From Branchiostoma floridae (lineage: Eukaryota; Chordata; Leptocardii; Amphioxiformes; Branchiostomatidae), in contig NC_049997.1 in NCBI RefSeq assembly GCF_000003815.2, positions 11,607,060-11,671,059 on the forward strand: DNA of 64,000 bases, given 5' to 3'. The notes beneath the pieces were generated by a model. It ran no database searches and was not told the DNA's origin. It worked only from the letters and a program-made list of their open reading frames with translations. How positions within the stretch are numbered: the stretch's first letter is position 1; the number at the start of each line of letters is the position of its first letter. The translations under genes and the position numbers were made by a program. Shown one piece after another: positions 33,440 through 46,831 of the stretch.

Positions 33440-36092
33440 AATTGTGTGGAAAATGGAATACAGTTACTATGTTAATACTATTTCAGTTATACTAACACCT
33501 AGAATTTCAATATTCTGTAGTTCTGTAAATTGCCCGCTCTGGAAAGTTAGCACAGCGTTTTCCTGGCTTTGTTATTTTCTTGATGGAAAATGCCAATAAA
33601 GTATATATAAAAAAAAGTTTTAAAGGTAGCTCCTGAATGCATCATATAAGATTAAGGAACAAGTAAAGCATGTATTATACAGGTGGTAATCATCAAATTT
33701 ATTCTACATTCATCTATCTTTCCAACAGGGCAGCATCAAAAGACAAACACATTGAAAATGTACAAGGTGTTCTATAGAAAACGATGTGCATAGCAAGGCT
33801 CGTTTTATTACGAATACAACAAATTGTATACATGTCAGAAGTAGCAAAATTGGAAGACACTAAGAGACCCGGCACTCATGCTAACGTACATATCCTCTGC
33901 TATACAACATTTTATCAGACATTTTAGGCAATAAATACATACACTTTGAACACAGTTCCATTCCCACATCCACACTTCCGCGAAGCAAAGGACAACTGAA
34001 TTGGCAGCAAAGAGTTCACATTTAGCAGAGTTTAACTTGTAGTTACAAACATGTACAATAACAACTCTAGCACATGTTGGATTTAACTTTCATTGTTCTA
34101 TAACAATCTACTACTTGTGCATCTATATCTCTTTGCATCTTAATTGAAAATGGCAAATGCCTCTATAGTTTCTATTGTTACATTCACAATACTTTTCAAC
34201 ATTATGACAGACAGTAGAAAAAAGTTTATGGAGCAATTGCGCTCCTTAAACATTTCTAAACTACGTCTTATAGCATTAAACAAGAATTTTTTTTCAAAGA
34301 TCGTAACATTGACTTTCTTAGAAAAAAGTCTACCCAAAAGAGCATTTGCATTTCTGTGATTATCACAGGTATCAATATACACAGATAGAGTATAAGTTTA
34401 GCACTCTTTGTAAGCTACACTGACGTTGTACTATACACTTTACCATCATATTCCATATCATATCCTGTCTTATCAAACAATTAGTTACACTATTTTCTGT
34501 CAAATCTGGCAATAGGAGGCTGTTTTGTACTTTTGTTGCATCTAGAGTGAAGTTCATAACCTCCATGATTCATACAAATCATTCTCAGTAAATCTACACC
34601 AACATCTTTTCAATTCGCAACAAAATCATTAGAAAATCTAAACAATGGTTTCTAAATGCAAGAACGTATGGCTTTGTTTACATACAAGATGAACCATCTA
34701 TATTGGACCTGTAGCATATAAGCAAGTACCCTATACACTGAAACTTTCTCTTGGGTACATGTATGTGTAATAGACTGCATTGGCCTGTCAATCAAAATTA
34801 GCAGTCCTCCAATGGGAGAGTGGCATTTGGAGGTTCAGCCAATGGGAGAGTAGTAATTAACAGTTCAGCCAATGAGAGAATAGCTGTGTATATCTATCAA
34901 AGTTTTAAACATGAACCTCTAACTTTTTGTCTTGCAAAACTATGTTTTAATGGAGGTGGGAAAGGCTATGGAATAGGTCTGTTGGACAATACTGAAAGCC
35001 CTACAATTACAGTACCACTGCTTTGCACAATTCTATTCACAGAAAATGCTTTTCTATCACAACAAATACAACATAGATGCAGTGCAACAGCAAGGCAGTA
35101 AAGTAGTTTAAGACTGTGACAGGAAAATACAAAGTTGGCAATCTTATAACTTGAGGAATACCTACAGAGTGCAAGTATTCTTTTTAATCAGAAACTGTAC
35201 AAAATTGGTATTTGGCAAAATTATTTGCACATTTTCGTGTTTGTCTTCCTTGCACTTTGAACAAAATGATATATTTCATCCCCTATAAGGGAAGTGAATC
35301 ATGCTATTTTCTTATACTTTCAACACTTTCTATTCCTACTAGGAAATAGAAATGAAGAAAAAAAACTTACATTATTACTTAGGTCTATACAATTGTTTCC
35401 TGACAGCACAATATATTTCATTACATAATGCTGGCACAAGGGAACGTAAATAAACATTGTATGAATATGAAGACTATGTTTGGCATTCTGCTGATATGAG
35501 ATAACAGTCAAGAAAAGATTCCAATCTATATTTGATATACGCAATGTTGAGAACATTTTGAACATGTACAAGATATTCCAAGAAATATCTGACATGTGTA
35601 CCTTGTCAAATAAATGCCCAGTCCAATACAAGGGTTGGATAACTGGTACATGTCTATCCAGCAAAATGTTGGATACCAGCACCCAAACTTGACATGTGTA
35701 ACCAAGGACATGGCAACCAGATGCAATCGACATTTCTTATATCCTAGCATAAAGCAAGGACTCCTTGCATAAAGCTCTCCTCAACTACTAAGTTGAGTAA
35801 ACAGATTATGCTGTCCTAGGAATAAGTGGGTATGTCAACATGTGAGCAACAAGAAAGAGCTAGTGGACACAAGTAACTTTGTTCCTTACAAACCTACTAC
35901 ATGTAGTATCTTTTGGTAGGTGGGTTGTCTGAGGACAGTTCTTGCAGACACAGCATTTTTCACTGTTGTTTTCACATGAATGGGGTACATGTACCAATCC
36001 ACATTCTACTATACAAATCCCCACTCATAGACAAGATGTACATTTTTGTACATCAGGTCCAGGTATATACCACATGTCCCTGTTGAGAAGGA
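33440..36092. other. 3' flank / presumed 3' UTR of MICAL
   Basis: No coding sequence is recognised. TTTATT at 33804-33809 (AATAAA on the minus strand) is a candidate poly(A) signal for MICAL about 2.3 kb past its stop. A 3-copy short tandem repeat of CAGCCAATGGGAGAG-type units lies at 34796-34885. Confidence 0.4.
34796..34885. repeat. Short CCAAT-containing tandem repeat
   Basis: Three diverged units of about 30 bp share CCAATGGGAGAGT or CCAATGAGAGAAT. They are non-coding and lie in the presumed MICAL 3' UTR. Confidence 0.5.
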
Positions 36093-39000
36093 TCAGAACT
36101 TGGCAGTTTGGATGGCGCTGTTCCTCCACTCCCGGTACTGAAGTCCCTTCGACAGCATCACAGACTCAAGATCCTTGTCTTCCTCCTTCTCCCTGTACAA
36201 CACATTTAGCAATGTTAGACTGTGACTTAGTCTGAAGAAATATGATATCATTGTTACCTTGCACTAGAAGCTGGGTGTGAAAAGATATCAACACATGAGC
36301 ATGATGTTACATTGTATATATATATATTTTGTTGTGCTACACTGAGGTATTCTTTAATGAAAATATCCTTTAGTTTTGAGATATGAAATGTTTTATGGCA
36401 TTTCCTCGCCTGGTTTATCATTTAACTTTAGAATCTCATTCGCAATTAAACAGTAAAAAACAAAATAAGAGTAATGGCTAATGTCTCAAATTTGACAACA
36501 AATGCTTTGACGAACATTGTTACTTGTTTTATTTTTCCTAGGGATTTAAGGTTGATGTTTGGTAAGGGGTTATAATACAACTGAGTGTTGTGAATTTTTG
36601 TTGGGATATTTGTGTGTTAGGGTACGTGTCTGTGTTATAGGTGTCAGTATTGTATCAGTTAAGGTTCCCGAAATACTAGTAAATGCCTGGAATCCACCAC
36701 CATCACCTCCCTGTAGAAATTTGTGGATAAGCTTCAAGGTTACAAAGTTAGGCAGTACTGCATTCTAGAAGTGATGATGTTACATGTACCTTATTATTTT
36801 GCATTAGAACTGAGGCCTGAAGGCTGTTCAGAGACTTTGGGCACAAGTCAAAAGCTAAAGAAACGGACTTCTGTAACTCCTAAACTCTGGAGACAAATTC
36901 AACGAAAAATCTTTGTTGCAGTGTCTATTAGAGCATTTTCTGAACAGCATACAGACCCCCAAATGGCAATGTTGAATATGCTCAGCTTGGATGGATTAAA
37001 TTTGTCATCTACAGAGTCATCCCATAAGTTCGCATGTTCTGGCTTGTATTTGTGGAAAAATTGACTCCGTGTTGTAGGTTAAAATTAATGTACATTTGTA
37101 TACTGTAATACAAAGATACATGTATATTCAGACAATGTTAGATGGAGTCCTTGTCTGTAAACTTGAGTTCTTTTCAGTACAAGAATATTAGAGATCCTGT
37201 GCAAAACAGTGAACTTATGATCGAGATGCTCTTTCTACTACCATGGCTGCCCTCCACCTAATGCATACAGAACTACACTAAACCTTTGGGTTGTTCCTTT
37301 TGGGGTTGCGAATGGAGAGCTGTGTCCATCATCTGATCTCTGGAGGAGGAAACATACATGTTAACAACTATAAATGTCACGGACAAGTTGAATCCATGGG
37401 CACAGGTTAGTTTGGATACTGTTACAGTAGTAGTTTTGACTGAATTACTGCAGGTGTAGGTTATCAAAGAATTACTTGACGTATGTTACAATGTGACACA
37501 GTGATGTGTAATCAAGAATGAGTTATCATTTTTTAATTGAAAATTTAAGACTAAGCAATGACCAAAAATATAGGAATGTTAGCAAATTTGACTGTTGCAA
37601 TTTTTTTTCTGATATGAAAAATGAAAACTTTTAAGTGATATGTGCATGAAGAGGACGTGGAAGGGGTTTTTGCTCATATTAGTGTCTCAATCAGGGCCTC
37701 CCCCTCTATTCTAATATCAGCATGACTGGGTTGAATTGTACAATGTAAGTATGTGACTACATAACTGTGATGATGAAATTCTTGTTGATGCATGTTACAA
37801 AGAAATGCTGCAAGTTGTACTGTTGAAGACCTATCATATCAATGTTGTCAAGTAACAGTTTTGAAACATAATTAGTAATATATACATTTGACAAATTAGT
37901 TTTGTTATTGAGGGGGTGAATTAGTCTTCATGGTGCCCAGTGCCCCCATATTACCTATTCATATATCAAATATTCAAATTTTTTTACCAGTCTGAGTTCA
38001 ACAACATGCAAAACTGAAGACTGAAGTATCAAACATTTGATCAGACACAGAATCCCTGCACCTTAGCACAGGTTAGTGTGAGTGTAGTCTCTCTGGGTTA
38101 AGAGCGCCACCTTGCACCAAACACATGAATCACACACATAAGCTAGAAAACTGTACTTCACTGGTCAATTGCTTGGCTAAGTTTGGACACTTCGCTTTCC
38201 AGGCTGTGGGGAAGAAAAGCAGCAACAAAACCTGTATCAAACTTCAGATTACTCTTTTAAGGTATCTTAAATGCTTTTGCTGTGAGAGGTACATTGTTTA
38301 CTGTCAAAGGTATTGTGATGCAAATCTGTAGTGACTGTCCTAACTGCAATAGATGTTTTTCAGTCTTCATTTTTGCTTAGAATGTGCAAATGCTGGGTAC
38401 TCGTTTCAAAATTTTAGTCACAAGGTAATTAAGTGACAGACTCTGAGTTACAGTAACTGTACTTAAATTTTGTATTTGATAAATGACTTCAAACAGAAGT
38501 GATCTCAACAATTAGTGTTTATGGGGACTTGGGGACCCTTTCTAGTGATGGGTGTACTTCAAATGTCTAAAGCCCATGTAGCCGATTTAAACAGTAACAC
38601 TTTTAAGGGTCAAGTATACACCCATAGGTTACAAATAGGTTGGTGAAGACTTGTCCATACTGATGTTAAATGGGGTACAATCAACATGTCATGTTCAAAT
38701 CACTATCATAGTTGTAACACATCTGGCATTTATAATGAAACACTCGGAAATAATGAAACAAACCCACACCTAGAGACCACAATAATGAAAACATTGAAAA
38801 TGTATGTAATGGTATATAACAGATGATAACAGTAACACATTTTATATAATTACAGTTTAAAATAACCAAAAACCCCCACCTTAGCCTCTCCTCCTCCAGC
38901 ATGGCCACCAGAGCATCTCTCTGCTCCACCACCTCCAGCATCTCATCCAGGATTCTCTTCTCCTCAGCAAGCTCCTCGGGGGTCTTCTTGGAGTCTGGGG

Positions 39001-42000
39001 GGTGAGTTGGAAATGTTCACAAAACTTGTTATTGGCAATCTATTCTACACATGGAAAATGTGCAGACTCACTGTATATGGTAAAGAATTTGTGTACACAT
39101 GTAACAGTATTAGACACACCAGGACTTCTACCTAATGTTTGCTCTTGTTACTATTTGTAGGGCCCAAGATTGAGGAATACAAATGAAGCAGAACACAATT
39201 TGATCGAGCATGCTGCAATTTTGAGAGGCAGTGGTTTTGGTAGACATTAATATTATTGGACAGCATAAAGAGTAAAACAATTCTCATGTTTTCACCTTTG
39301 CTAATATTTTAGACATTTCTTAGTTGCATCCTTGTTAGCTATAGATTGTTGTAAGTACAGTCTCTTGTCTCTTTATCAGTAATTCTAATAAGACAAGTCC
39401 TTTATGTACAATGTACTTCCCCATCTCTTGTGTCTGTAGCTGTAAGTAAATGTCTAGTTACACCAACTACATTTGGGAACCACTTCTGCTGTCGAGGTAT
39501 ACGATACAATTTACAGTACATGTTACAGGACATGTCTACTAGCCATAACAAAAATTATTGCTGATCATATGGAATAAGCATATCCTGTCAGAAACAAGAG
39601 GTGAGGAAATATGTACTATCAGTCGTGATGTCGTCGCCTGTATGTATGAATGAAGCTGGGGTTGGTTAGGTTGATCATCAAAGCTGGTAAAAAGATGCAT
39701 TGAGCATGGATGCCTTACATGTGCTGTCACAAATTATCAGACAAGAATTGTTACAATAAAAACGTGGTTGCTCTCTCTTTGCGCAGTTAAATTTAAATGT
39801 AGATGAAAAACAAGATGGCACCAAGACTCTGACATCTCTGAATTCTTAGAGCTAAATTCTAAATGTCTTGAGTAAGTTGTAAGAATAATCCAAACAAACA
39901 GCCATTAAGAATAATTATGTCTAACCCAAACAAAGCTGGTGATCTAACACAGTAGCCAGTCTTTCTGATAATGAATCTTTTTCTTTCCTGAAATACACCT
40001 AATAGTGTGTCATTACTTTGGAATGTTGGTGCCATCTGGTTTTATTCTTGTAAATAATCTGTAAACTTAAGATAAATTTCAGGGCTGGAATAGTGGGTTA
40101 TAGAGGGTGGTGAAGTTGCAAGGTAAGATTTACTGCAGAATGTGGTTCATGCAACTAAGAAAATTCCATCAGGCAAAAGAAACAACTGCAGGTACCTATT
40201 ACAAGGTCTAATATGCCAAAGGGTCGGAGATGCTCAATAACTGAAAGGAGAAAATGAAGAACATAGAAAACAGTAAGCATCAATAACTACAAAGGAGTGG
40301 TGACCCTCGAGTAACCACAAGAAAATATACTTGAATTGATTCTCAAAAGATAATTCAGTGCTGACTTAAAATTTCATGAAAGACAGCAGCTGTGGGATGA
40401 CTTTTACAGTACCGCCTACGTTTATATTCCTGTCTGAACGCGATTAAATGTACTCAATGTACTTTTATATAACAATTATTCTACATCAGCATTTTTCTAA
40501 GAGAAAAAAATTTAGATACATGTACATGTAGATTGACACCAAGACAATATACCAGTAAGGAAGGTCACCACAAAAGCAGGACAGCATATCTACTAATCAA
40601 AGTGCTTCCACCGAAAAAAGCAACAGAAAAGGGAAAATAAATCAAATGACAGGGGTAATACAAGTCAATACAAATATGTATCAAGTATACCCACTTTTTA
40701 TCTCAACGAAATACAACTGGTAAGATAGTCCAACAGTTTTGAAAGCTTTGTACACCAGATACAGGCAGGCATGATGAATAATAGTAACTAAATGTTATAA
40801 TTGTGATTAGACACGTTGATTCCTCACCATCGATTGCCATCCTCTCTCTGAGCTCCTGTTGCAGACGACCTTGTCTGTCTTCCAGCTCCAGTTCTTTCCC
40901 ACTGGAAATGAAGGAGAGATACATGTAGAATCATGTCACAAATCATACAGTCTTATAATATGGAGAGTCATCTTGTTATCCTTTTACACACAGGTATATC
41001 AAGTGCTATGAACTGTACATATAGAATACAACACGGTGTATCCCGTATCACCCGAGGTTCCAGCTCGACCGCGGGAAGGATCGCCTGACGGCCGAAAACC
41101 GGGTGATCCGACCCGCGGGAGGGCTGCGACCGAGGGTTGTATTTTATCTATGTTATACCCACCTGAGAAAACGCATATTTCATTGCGAAATGCACCAGAA
41201 GTTGAGAAAATGTTGTGTCCTCGAACAAAAGATTGTAACAACAGCAATTCTAACGTCCGAATCCGGTATTGGAATTTTCAACCATGCCGTATTCGGCCCG
41301 TTCGAAATAGTTCGATTTACTCGAAGGAAGCCTGTGTGATACAACATTCGAACCTGTGTGATACGGAAAGTTATCACACGGTTCGGAACACCCATATCGA
41401 ATGTTTTCACGTCACAGGTATGACATAAAGATAAGTATCAAAATGGATGATAAACTCTTGCAAGTAGTTGAATTTTTTAAAGAAACTATCAGTAGACACA
41501 GTAAGTAGTTCAACATTAGTTAAACATTATTAATCATAAGATTGCACTGAATGCACAGGACGCATCTTACATGTAACTTATTGTAAGTAATATATATAAA
41601 TATATATTTCTTAACATTTGCTATCTCTTATTCAATAGCACCATCAATGCTTCTGAAAAGAAACCAAGACATCAAAAACAGAGAAGCACTAACGATGACA
41701 TGTTCCAAGTCAACATTAAGAGTAACATGAAAGCTGTACTTACTACACCATGAGCTCAGACTCGTATCTGACCAGCGCATTCTTCTCCTGAACCAGCTGG
41801 AACCACTCCTGCATCAGTTTAGCCTCGTCCTGGTCTTCTCCTGAGGGAACACAGGAAAACAGTCAACAACAACAACAACAACAGCAATAGGAACTCAAAC
41901 TTGGCCTTCCTTTATGACACTGCACATGCTTCAAGACGATCCTTACTGTTCTCATAATAAAGAAGTGCAGTAACTTTTAATTTTTGTCTCTTTTGGTTCA

Positions 42001-45000
42001 TACATTCACATACATGTAGTGGATCAATTCATTATTCCAATTATTATACAGTCATATGTCATACAAAATAAATTTTCTTTACTCAATTATCTGTATCTAG
42101 TGGGAAGGAGGTCTTAAACATTGTGTCTGAATCAAGTATACGGATATATCTTGCAACTATTATTATAGTAAACATGCTTAGCAGTGAACAGATTCTCGCT
42201 GACAAAGTATTGGGAGCATTTCTACAGTGTGTGCACAAGCTAACTATATATGGCAAGCTGCAGTGATAGCTTGTGACTGTTGGAAGTGGTAGACTAATTG
42301 TGTTTTTGGTTTGGGAATGTGGAGGAGAGTTCACTAGACAATGTAGCATGTAGCTCCATGCACCTTTGTTTTGAATTCAATGGTGCTTGCCGAACACAAA
42401 AAGACCTTATGGACATGACACAGTTTTTTACACCATCATAAGAATTCATTCCATAGACATATTGACACATCAATTGCGGTACTCAGAAACAAATGACTCA
42501 AAAATGCAAAGTCAAAACAATTGAAGTACTACGTAGTAGAGTGTATCAGATTCTGACTCCAATCCAAGGAACCTGCCCAGGGTTTTCTATCTATAAACAC
42601 TGTCAGAAGTAGAAAATGTACAAACTGGATAGTATCTGGCCACATCAAACCAATTACGATGTGCAAAGTCTCTCTTCAAAAAGTACAGTCAACAAAGAAG
42701 TCAAGGCATACATTACTGCATTAATTTTCAACCTGTATCACCATGCTTCAAAACCAAAAATCAAGTTGCCAAGCAGAACTCTTCTGCATCAGCCAAAAGA
42801 AGATAACAGTACCTGTCAATGTCCTTGACATAATGCAATTAACGGAAGGGAACATATCATACTGAGTAAGACAGAGGGGAAGTGTTATGTAGGGTAGAAA
42901 GAAGCAGGACAGGCATCTGTGTTGGGCAGACAATGTTGACTGGCTGAATGTACTATAATGTATTTCAAGGGTTAGTAAGTGTAGGATGCTGATATGTAGC
43001 AGAACTTCTAAGTTATAGCAATCTGTTCTTATTCAATATTTTACTGTTACTGACATTTTATCAAGATTGCAAATTAAACAAGAACTGGTGGAGAACTACA
43101 GAACTTTGAGGCAGTGTACTACAAGCAGGGGTTGGGCAGGTAGGTCACTCCATGTTAGGAAAGCTCAGGCTATGAGAGATTGGGCAAACTCAGACTACAG
43201 GCAGTGAGGCACGTGGGATGTCTGTATGGTCTCAGCTCAGGCATTATCCAAGAAGAGAAGTAGTTCTTACTGTACCTAGGCCAGTGAAACAACATTTTAG
43301 CAAAGAGGGGCTTGCCGGTCGCTTGTGTAAGATGTTGTAGTAGTCTTTGGAGGGTCAGAGGAGAAAACAGGGACAGGGAAAGAGAGAGACACAATTCACA
43401 GTAGGAGCAACAACTCAGGAAAAACGACAAAGAATAGTGATTATTTTTCAAAGAGAAAAGCTTACAAAAAAGTAAAGATTATAACTGCAATCACCATAGA
43501 TATTTAATACGAATTTGCACATGCAGCGCTTAAGGCAATATGGCAAAAGCACACTGGTTCAGATACTGATGGGTATTTTCATTTGAATGCTACATTTTCA
43601 AGAGTATCATTGCAGTAGTTAGTCCAGTTGAAACAAAAACACAATTTGTTTCTGTCAAGGAGAGCAACTCAGCAACAAAATGTATACCTATCAAATTTTA
43701 GTTTCATCTTTCTAGAAGGAACAGTTACATTTGCATATAGCTTTTTGATGTTTAGGAAAAGATCTTGTGAAGTGAAGTTATCACGAAAGTCTGAGGAAGT
43801 TTACAGTGTTCAATCCAATCATGTCCTAGGTGCCCAAAGTACAGATCTTAAGCATGTGATATATATCTTCTTATGTCATTCCTGGCCTAGGAAAATGAAG
43901 CTTAAATGTATCCCCTAAAAGACATCAACTTTGTCTTGAAAAATTGTAACATAATCACTGTCAAATTAAGTTCTCCAGTGCAACAGGATTCAACTCCATT
44001 TCATAATGAGGAAAGTGTCAAAATCTTAACATAACAGGCCTATTAACAGGCCTAGAAAAAATTCATTATGTTTGAAAACTCACACTGACAGCTGGTGATA
44101 ATTCCCTGCCATAACTGACCTGGCTCCCCCGGAGAGCAGTTTCGTGATGCATTTCAGTTTTACATTTATCAAACTGCAGTAACTGTTATTGTAACAGTAT
44201 CAGTCTTTCAAATCTAAAAAAAAGGTTAACAAAATATATTCCTACCTAACAACTCTTTTTTCAGGACCCTAATCAGAAACACATTTTTTATGTTTCTCGG
44301 TATTGTTGGAACAAATGTGTTCTAGTGTTAAGGCAATATGGCAGATACAGATTTTGGTATTTCAATTGTGTACATATACTATACTATATTATGTAAAACC
44401 AGCACATCTGATGTTAGCTCCCTGACTGACCTGACTCCCCCCTGAGAGCCTTCTCCAGCTGCACCCCGCGGGTCTCCAGCTCCCTCTGCTTCACCTCCAC
44501 CTCCTGCAGCTGTCTCTGGATCACCTGCGCTCGACGCAGCCGCTTCAGCTCCTCCTGACGCGCCTGCCGACGAGCCGCACGCTGGACTCGCTTGGTGATC
44601 TTGTCATTAAGTTCCTCCTCGTGGAGAGCCTTGCGATCCTGTGGGAGAACACAGAATATTACTTACATTCTAAAGAAATACTGCAACTAGGTGTCCTACA
44701 GGCATTTAACAAGGAATAAATCTTTTTTAACACCTGACCTGTCTCCTCATGGAGAGCTTTACGATCCTGTTGGAAAGTTTTAAGATGTCACTGAGATCTT
44801 AAAGAAATTCAATACTTTCACTATGTCTTTCACTTGTTGTCATCTAAGCATCTTTAAAGACCTTAACAAATATTATTTTTTTATGACTGAACTACATGCA
44901 TCTTCTACCATCTATGATACTGTGTTAAGACATCATGGTGCTCTTTGGAATATCTTTCTGATCTTGTTGTTGAGCTTCATGGAGAGCCATATGATTCTGA

Positions 45001-46831
45001 GGAAAATCTAAAGCTATAGCATTCACAGTATTCCTTACAACTGAGCTCCTCAACACAACCTTTCCCAAATTGCTATTTTCCAAATGAAATGGTTGTTCAA
45101 GACAGTCGTTACCTCAAATTCCTTAAGGGTCCTGCTAGGCATCTTGTCCCTGGTGACAAACAGAAGATCCTCACAAGAGTCTGTCGACTCTCCAAGCATT
45201 TCAGCCTGGGTTCTTCTTGTCTTGCGTGCTAAGAAAAAAACAAACATTTCTTAATATTTTGAAAAAATGTGAATGAGTGATCCATGAAATGCATGCATTC
45301 TGCAGGGCTATAGCTTTGATTTTATTTTGAAGAGAAGATTAAACCTTGTGATTATCAATTTTGTTAGTATTTTTGTTCTACCAAAATCTCCTTTCACCAG
45401 GAACTCTCTCAAAAGTTTGTACAATGGCTTCTCAACAAAAAGTTTTAAAACAAACAGCGAATGCAAGACTTAAAAAGAATCAAAGTAGAGACAGCTATGA
45501 GAAGACCTGAACACCATTGACAAACTTTTGAAACAGTTCCAACTACGGTACTCCAATTAGAAACTGAACATGCTTTAGTACTACATCAGATAGCATTGGC
45601 ATGGTTTTTAATGTTTCTAGTTTTGGGGAGGGGGGTTATCTAGTGTATGAGCCCTGTAGTGCATGGATTTGACCCTTGGTTCATGAATGGGAGCTGGAAT
45701 GTTCCTTACTTGGAACCCGACCTCTGGACCTGGGGGTTACCTCTGCTTCTGAGTCTGAAAATGACAAGTTTTACACACGTTCAACTTTCATGTTCTTATA
45801 AATACACATATTATACACATGTCCTATGAAGTAAAATCAATGGAATTTGTTGATCTCGTTGACTTGATGAGGTGGTTAGATGCTTGATCTGTGTTAAGAA
45901 GATTGTTGTTAGTAACTAACCATTTTCTAGATCAACTTTACACAGAATAAAATGGAAAGGTTCATTCATAGAAGTCCCATGCTTTCTATTGTCATACCTT
46001 ATAATCTAAATCTTGACCTTATAATCTAAATCTTGATTCTTAATCTAACTGTTGTTGGGATCTGAGTGACAGTACACCCCTACCTGGCAGTGGGCCCTTC
46101 TGTTTTCTGTAGGTGACGAAGGGGAAGGTCTTGTCGAAGGAGTCGGGGGAGGTCGACACTGTTACCTGGTCTTTGTCATCTGTGTGAAGAGAAAAATCTA
46201 TTTAAACACTTCTACTGTAAATTGTGCAGCGGTTTAGTTTTCACTGTTTCAATGGTGGCCCCTTCCTGCAAAATCATAACGCAGCAAATATCTGATTTGT
46301 ATTCTATTTTACTACAGGATTGATTAAAGTGCAGACCTCAACATCCTTTTCAAACCTACTTCAAAAGAAAGTGACTGCAAAAGTAAATGCAATTCTGTAC
46401 AGTATGGACAGGACCAAGTGCCTTACAGTGTCCACAATGTCACAAACATTTCTTTCTTTTGAATAAATGAAATGTTTGCTCATGATTGCTACTGAGACTT
46501 TTCCCAATCATACAAAAGATAAACAAAGCAAATAAACAAACTGAAAGGCAGAATATCTGTTGCAACCATTCATTCCACACATGAACTTCCTCTGTCTAAA
46601 AACGGAGAAAAGAAAAGTAAAAGAAAAGAAAACCAACCCCTCACCTACTATCTCCCCATTCACCCTTATTTCAGGTGAGTCCACACCTGTACTTGTCTTG
46701 ATGTCTTTAGGCTCGCTCCTCCTCTTGCCCTTCTCTGTCTTCTTCTCCTTCTTGTCTGCCTTGACTTTCTTAGGTTTGCTTTCTTCAGGGGATGTGACGG
46801 CCGACAGCTCAAGTGTGTCGCCTTTCGAGGT
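36093..46831 (-). CDS. MICAL: MICAL bMERB (Rab-binding) exons
   Basis: Eight exons at the 3' end encode the bMERB domain and its lead-in. Exon 46645-46831 is lysine-rich. Exon 46084-46179 has SPDSFDKTFPFVTYRKQKG. Exon 44431-44638 has RRAQVIQRQLQEVEVKQREL and TRGVQLEKALRGE. Exon 41747-41840 has LMQEWFQLVQEKNALVRYES. Exons 40828-40901 and 38880-38994 have KELELEDRQGRLQQELRERM and DEMLEVVEQRDALVAMLEEE. The last exon has EKEEDKDLESVMLSKGL. These blocks match the three-helix bMERB fold that binds Rab8-family GTPases and folds back on the catalytic part. The tail after SKGL (about 15 residues, ending TAKF) differs from vertebrates. Confidence 0.92.
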
